A stretch of 64,000 nt of DNA, from contig NZ_CP114052.1 of assembly GCF_027125355.1 (NCBI RefSeq), forward strand, positions 1,860,001 through 1,924,000, read 5' to 3'. Shown piece by piece: positions 62,892-64,000 of this stretch; the first letter of the stretch is position 1; every line of letters starts with the position of its first letter. The DNA comes from Peptostreptococcus equinus (lineage in GTDB: Bacteria > Bacillota > Clostridia > Peptostreptococcales > Peptostreptococcaceae). The notes beneath the pieces are model-generated. The model was not told where the DNA came from. It ran no database searches and saw only the letters and a program-made list of their open reading frames with translations. The translations under genes were made by a program, and so were the position numbers.

Positions 62892-63317
62892 TTAGTCAAC
62901 TACTTCAACACCCATACTTCTAGCTGTTCCAGCTATCATTTTCATTGCTGATTCAACTGAAGAAGCGTTAAGGTCTTTCAACTTTAATTCAGCAATTTCT
63001 CTTACCTGAGCTGAAGTTATTTTACCAACTTTCTTCTTGTTTGGTTCTCCTGAACCTGACTGAAGGTTGATTTTCTTCTTGATAAGAACTGCAGCTGGTG
63101 GAGTTTTAGTTATAAAACTGAATGATCTATCCTGGTATACTGATATTACTACTGGTATTATCATACCTGCCTGATCTGCTGTCTTAGCATTGAATTCCTT
63201 TGTGAACGCCATAATGTTAACACCGTGCTGTCCTAGTGCTGGTCCAACTGGTGGAGCTGGAGTTGCCTTTCCTGCAGGTATCTGTAATTTAATCTGTCCA
63301 ATAATTTTCTTAGCCAT
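62892..63317 (-). CDS. rplK: 50S ribosomal protein L11
   Basis: L11 forms the GTPase-associated centre with 23S rRNA and is the thiostrepton target. [38 protein letters not shown] is the standard N-terminal domain, with the Pro-rich drug site. The C-terminal domain ends [11 protein letters not shown]. The length of 141 residues is normal. It lies between nusG and rplA. Confidence 0.98.
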   Translation of the reverse strand: MAKKIIGQIKLQIPAGKATPAPPVGPALGQHGVNIMAFTKEFNAKTADQAGMIIPVVISVYQDRSFSFITKTPPAAVLIKKKINLQSGSGEPNKKKVGKITSAQVREIAELKLKDLNASSVESAMKMIAGTARSMGVEVVD

Positions 63318-63331
63318 TTTATTGCACCTCC

Positions 63332-63874
63332 TTATACTTTTTCTATATTTTCAAGCCCTAATGTTACTAGAGCCTTCCTACCAAATGCATTTACATAGAC
63401 TTTTACTTCTCTTTTTTCAATGTTTACGTCGTCAACTTCTCCTACATTATCGACAAAAGCACCACTGATTACTTTTACTGTATCGCCCTTGTGTAAATCA
63501 ATTTCTCCACTGACAATCTTTGATTCAGGTAATTCTATTCCCATAGCCTTAACTTCATCTACTGTCAATGATACTGGTTTAGACCCAGGACCTACAAATC
63601 CAGTAACACCCTTAGTGTTTCTGACAATATACCATGATTCATCTGTCATTTCCATTTTGATAATAACATAGCTTGGAAATACTTTTCTCTGACTAATTTT
63701 TTCTTTACCAGTCTTAGTAGTTGTCACTACCTCTTCAGTAGGAACTATTACCTGTTGGATAATATCTTCCATACCTCTATTTTTTACAGTATTTTCAATT
63801 GTAGTTTTTACTTTATTTTCATGTCCTGAGTATGTGTGAACGACATACCAATTTAAATCTCTTTCTTCTGACAT
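63332..63874 (-). CDS. nusG: Transcription termination/antitermination protein NusG
   Basis: NusG binds RNA polymerase and links transcription with Rho, S10 and pausing. The NGN domain (about 1-110) has [47 protein letters not shown], and the C-terminal KOW domain has [18 protein letters not shown]. Start 63874 (180 residues) is about 9 bases after AAAGG; an ATG 9 bases upstream overlaps that site. It follows secE directly. Confidence 0.97.
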   Translation of the reverse strand: MSEERDLNWYVVHTYSGHENKVKTTIENTVKNRGMEDIIQQVIVPTEEVVTTTKTGKEKISQRKVFPSYVIIKMEMTDESWYIVRNTKGVTGFVGPGSKPVSLTVDEVKAMGIELPESKIVSGEIDLHKGDTVKVISGAFVDNVGEVDDVNIEKREVKVYVNAFGRKALVTLGLENIEKV

Positions 63875-63899
63875 CAAAATCATCCTTTCAACGTAGCCA

Positions 63900-64000
63900 T
63901 TATTTAACTATCAAACTTAGCAGCTTGGATAGCCCCGTATCTACTAACCATACAAATAAAGTAGATACTATTACAACTCCTAGTACGACTGTTGTCTTAC
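63900..64000 (-). CDS. secE: Preprotein translocase subunit SecE (partial, C-terminal)
   Basis: Only the last 33 codons are in the window: KTTVVLGVVIVSTLFVWLVD, then TGLSKLLSLIVK and stop. This single membrane helix followed by a short amphipathic tail is the C-terminus of SecE, the clamp of the SecYEG channel. The position just before nusG is the standard one. The start lies beyond base 64000. Confidence 0.9.
   Translation of the reverse strand, partial: KTTVVLGVVIVSTLFVWLVDTGLSKLLSLIVK

Overview
The window is AT-rich, densely coded DNA from a low-GC Gram-positive anaerobe. A long translation-gene superoperon on the minus strand, zinc-type S14, zinc-lid adenylate kinase, a glmS-ribozyme-like leader, a T-box leader, ECF-transporter genes and a DUF4358/MBOAT/DHHW envelope locus point to Bacillota, class Clostridia. 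Peptostreptococcaceae is my best guess, but that is inference from gene content, not a database match.

Layout. 1-1964 (+): 3' part of a glmS ribozyme-like leader and glmS. 2095-4907 (-): aroA, aroC and an AroQ-type chorismate mutase. 5028-7538 (-): ecfA1-ecfA2-ecfT. 7539-18261: an accessory metabolic block with an opine-dehydrogenase-like gene, an FMN-binding protein, a membrane-anchored unknown, the fruR-fruK-fruA fructose operon with a DeoR-type operator, and a T-box-controlled unit of an iron-dependent alcohol dehydrogenase plus metNIQ. 18305-32657 (-): the S10-spc-alpha ribosomal block from rpsJ to rplQ, including secY, adk, a KOW protein, infA, rpmJ and rpoA. 33003-33470 (-): an anchored unknown. 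33599-48927 (-): a roughly 15.3-kb gene for a giant cell-wall protein. 49408-53933 (-): the str operon rpsL-rpsG-fusA-tuf. 54084-55905: the str promoter, a palindrome-rich intergenic region and a ParM/ParR-like pair (+). 56009-60636 (-): an envelope acyl-transfer locus of SGNH hydrolase, DUF4358 protein, MBOAT acyltransferase and DHHW/AlgJ-like protein. 60901-64000 (-): secE (partial)-nusG-rplK-rplA-rplJ-rplL.

The main theme is a broken-up translation superoperon. In many Clostridia this stretch runs secE-nusG-rplKAJL-rpoB-rpoC-rpsL-rpsG-fusA-tuf-rpsJ...rplQ-ecfA1-ecfA2-ecfT-truA-rplM-rpsI. Here rpoBC is absent between rplL and rpsL, where an acyltransferase locus and a ParMR-like pair sit instead. 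A giant adhesin lies between tuf and rpsJ, a 10.7-kb metabolic block lies between rplQ and ecfA1, and aro genes follow ecfT. map and rpsD are also missing from their usual places.

The most striking feature is the giant surface protein. It has a VWA domain with an intact MIDAS motif, about 18 fimbrial-D2-like modules, about 9 SpaA-like and 2 Cna-B-like modules, and a variant sorting signal. Its signal peptide and ribosome binding site lie in a different frame, separated from the body by a run of six A residues. One extra A would join them into a single product of about 5109 residues. This could be phase variation, slippage, a real null mutation or a homopolymer sequencing error.

Consensus promoters are visible for rpsL, rplJ, tuf and the giant gene. 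Intrinsic terminators separate most blocks, which supports the transcription units given here. No tRNA, rRNA, CRISPR array, transposase or phage gene was found.
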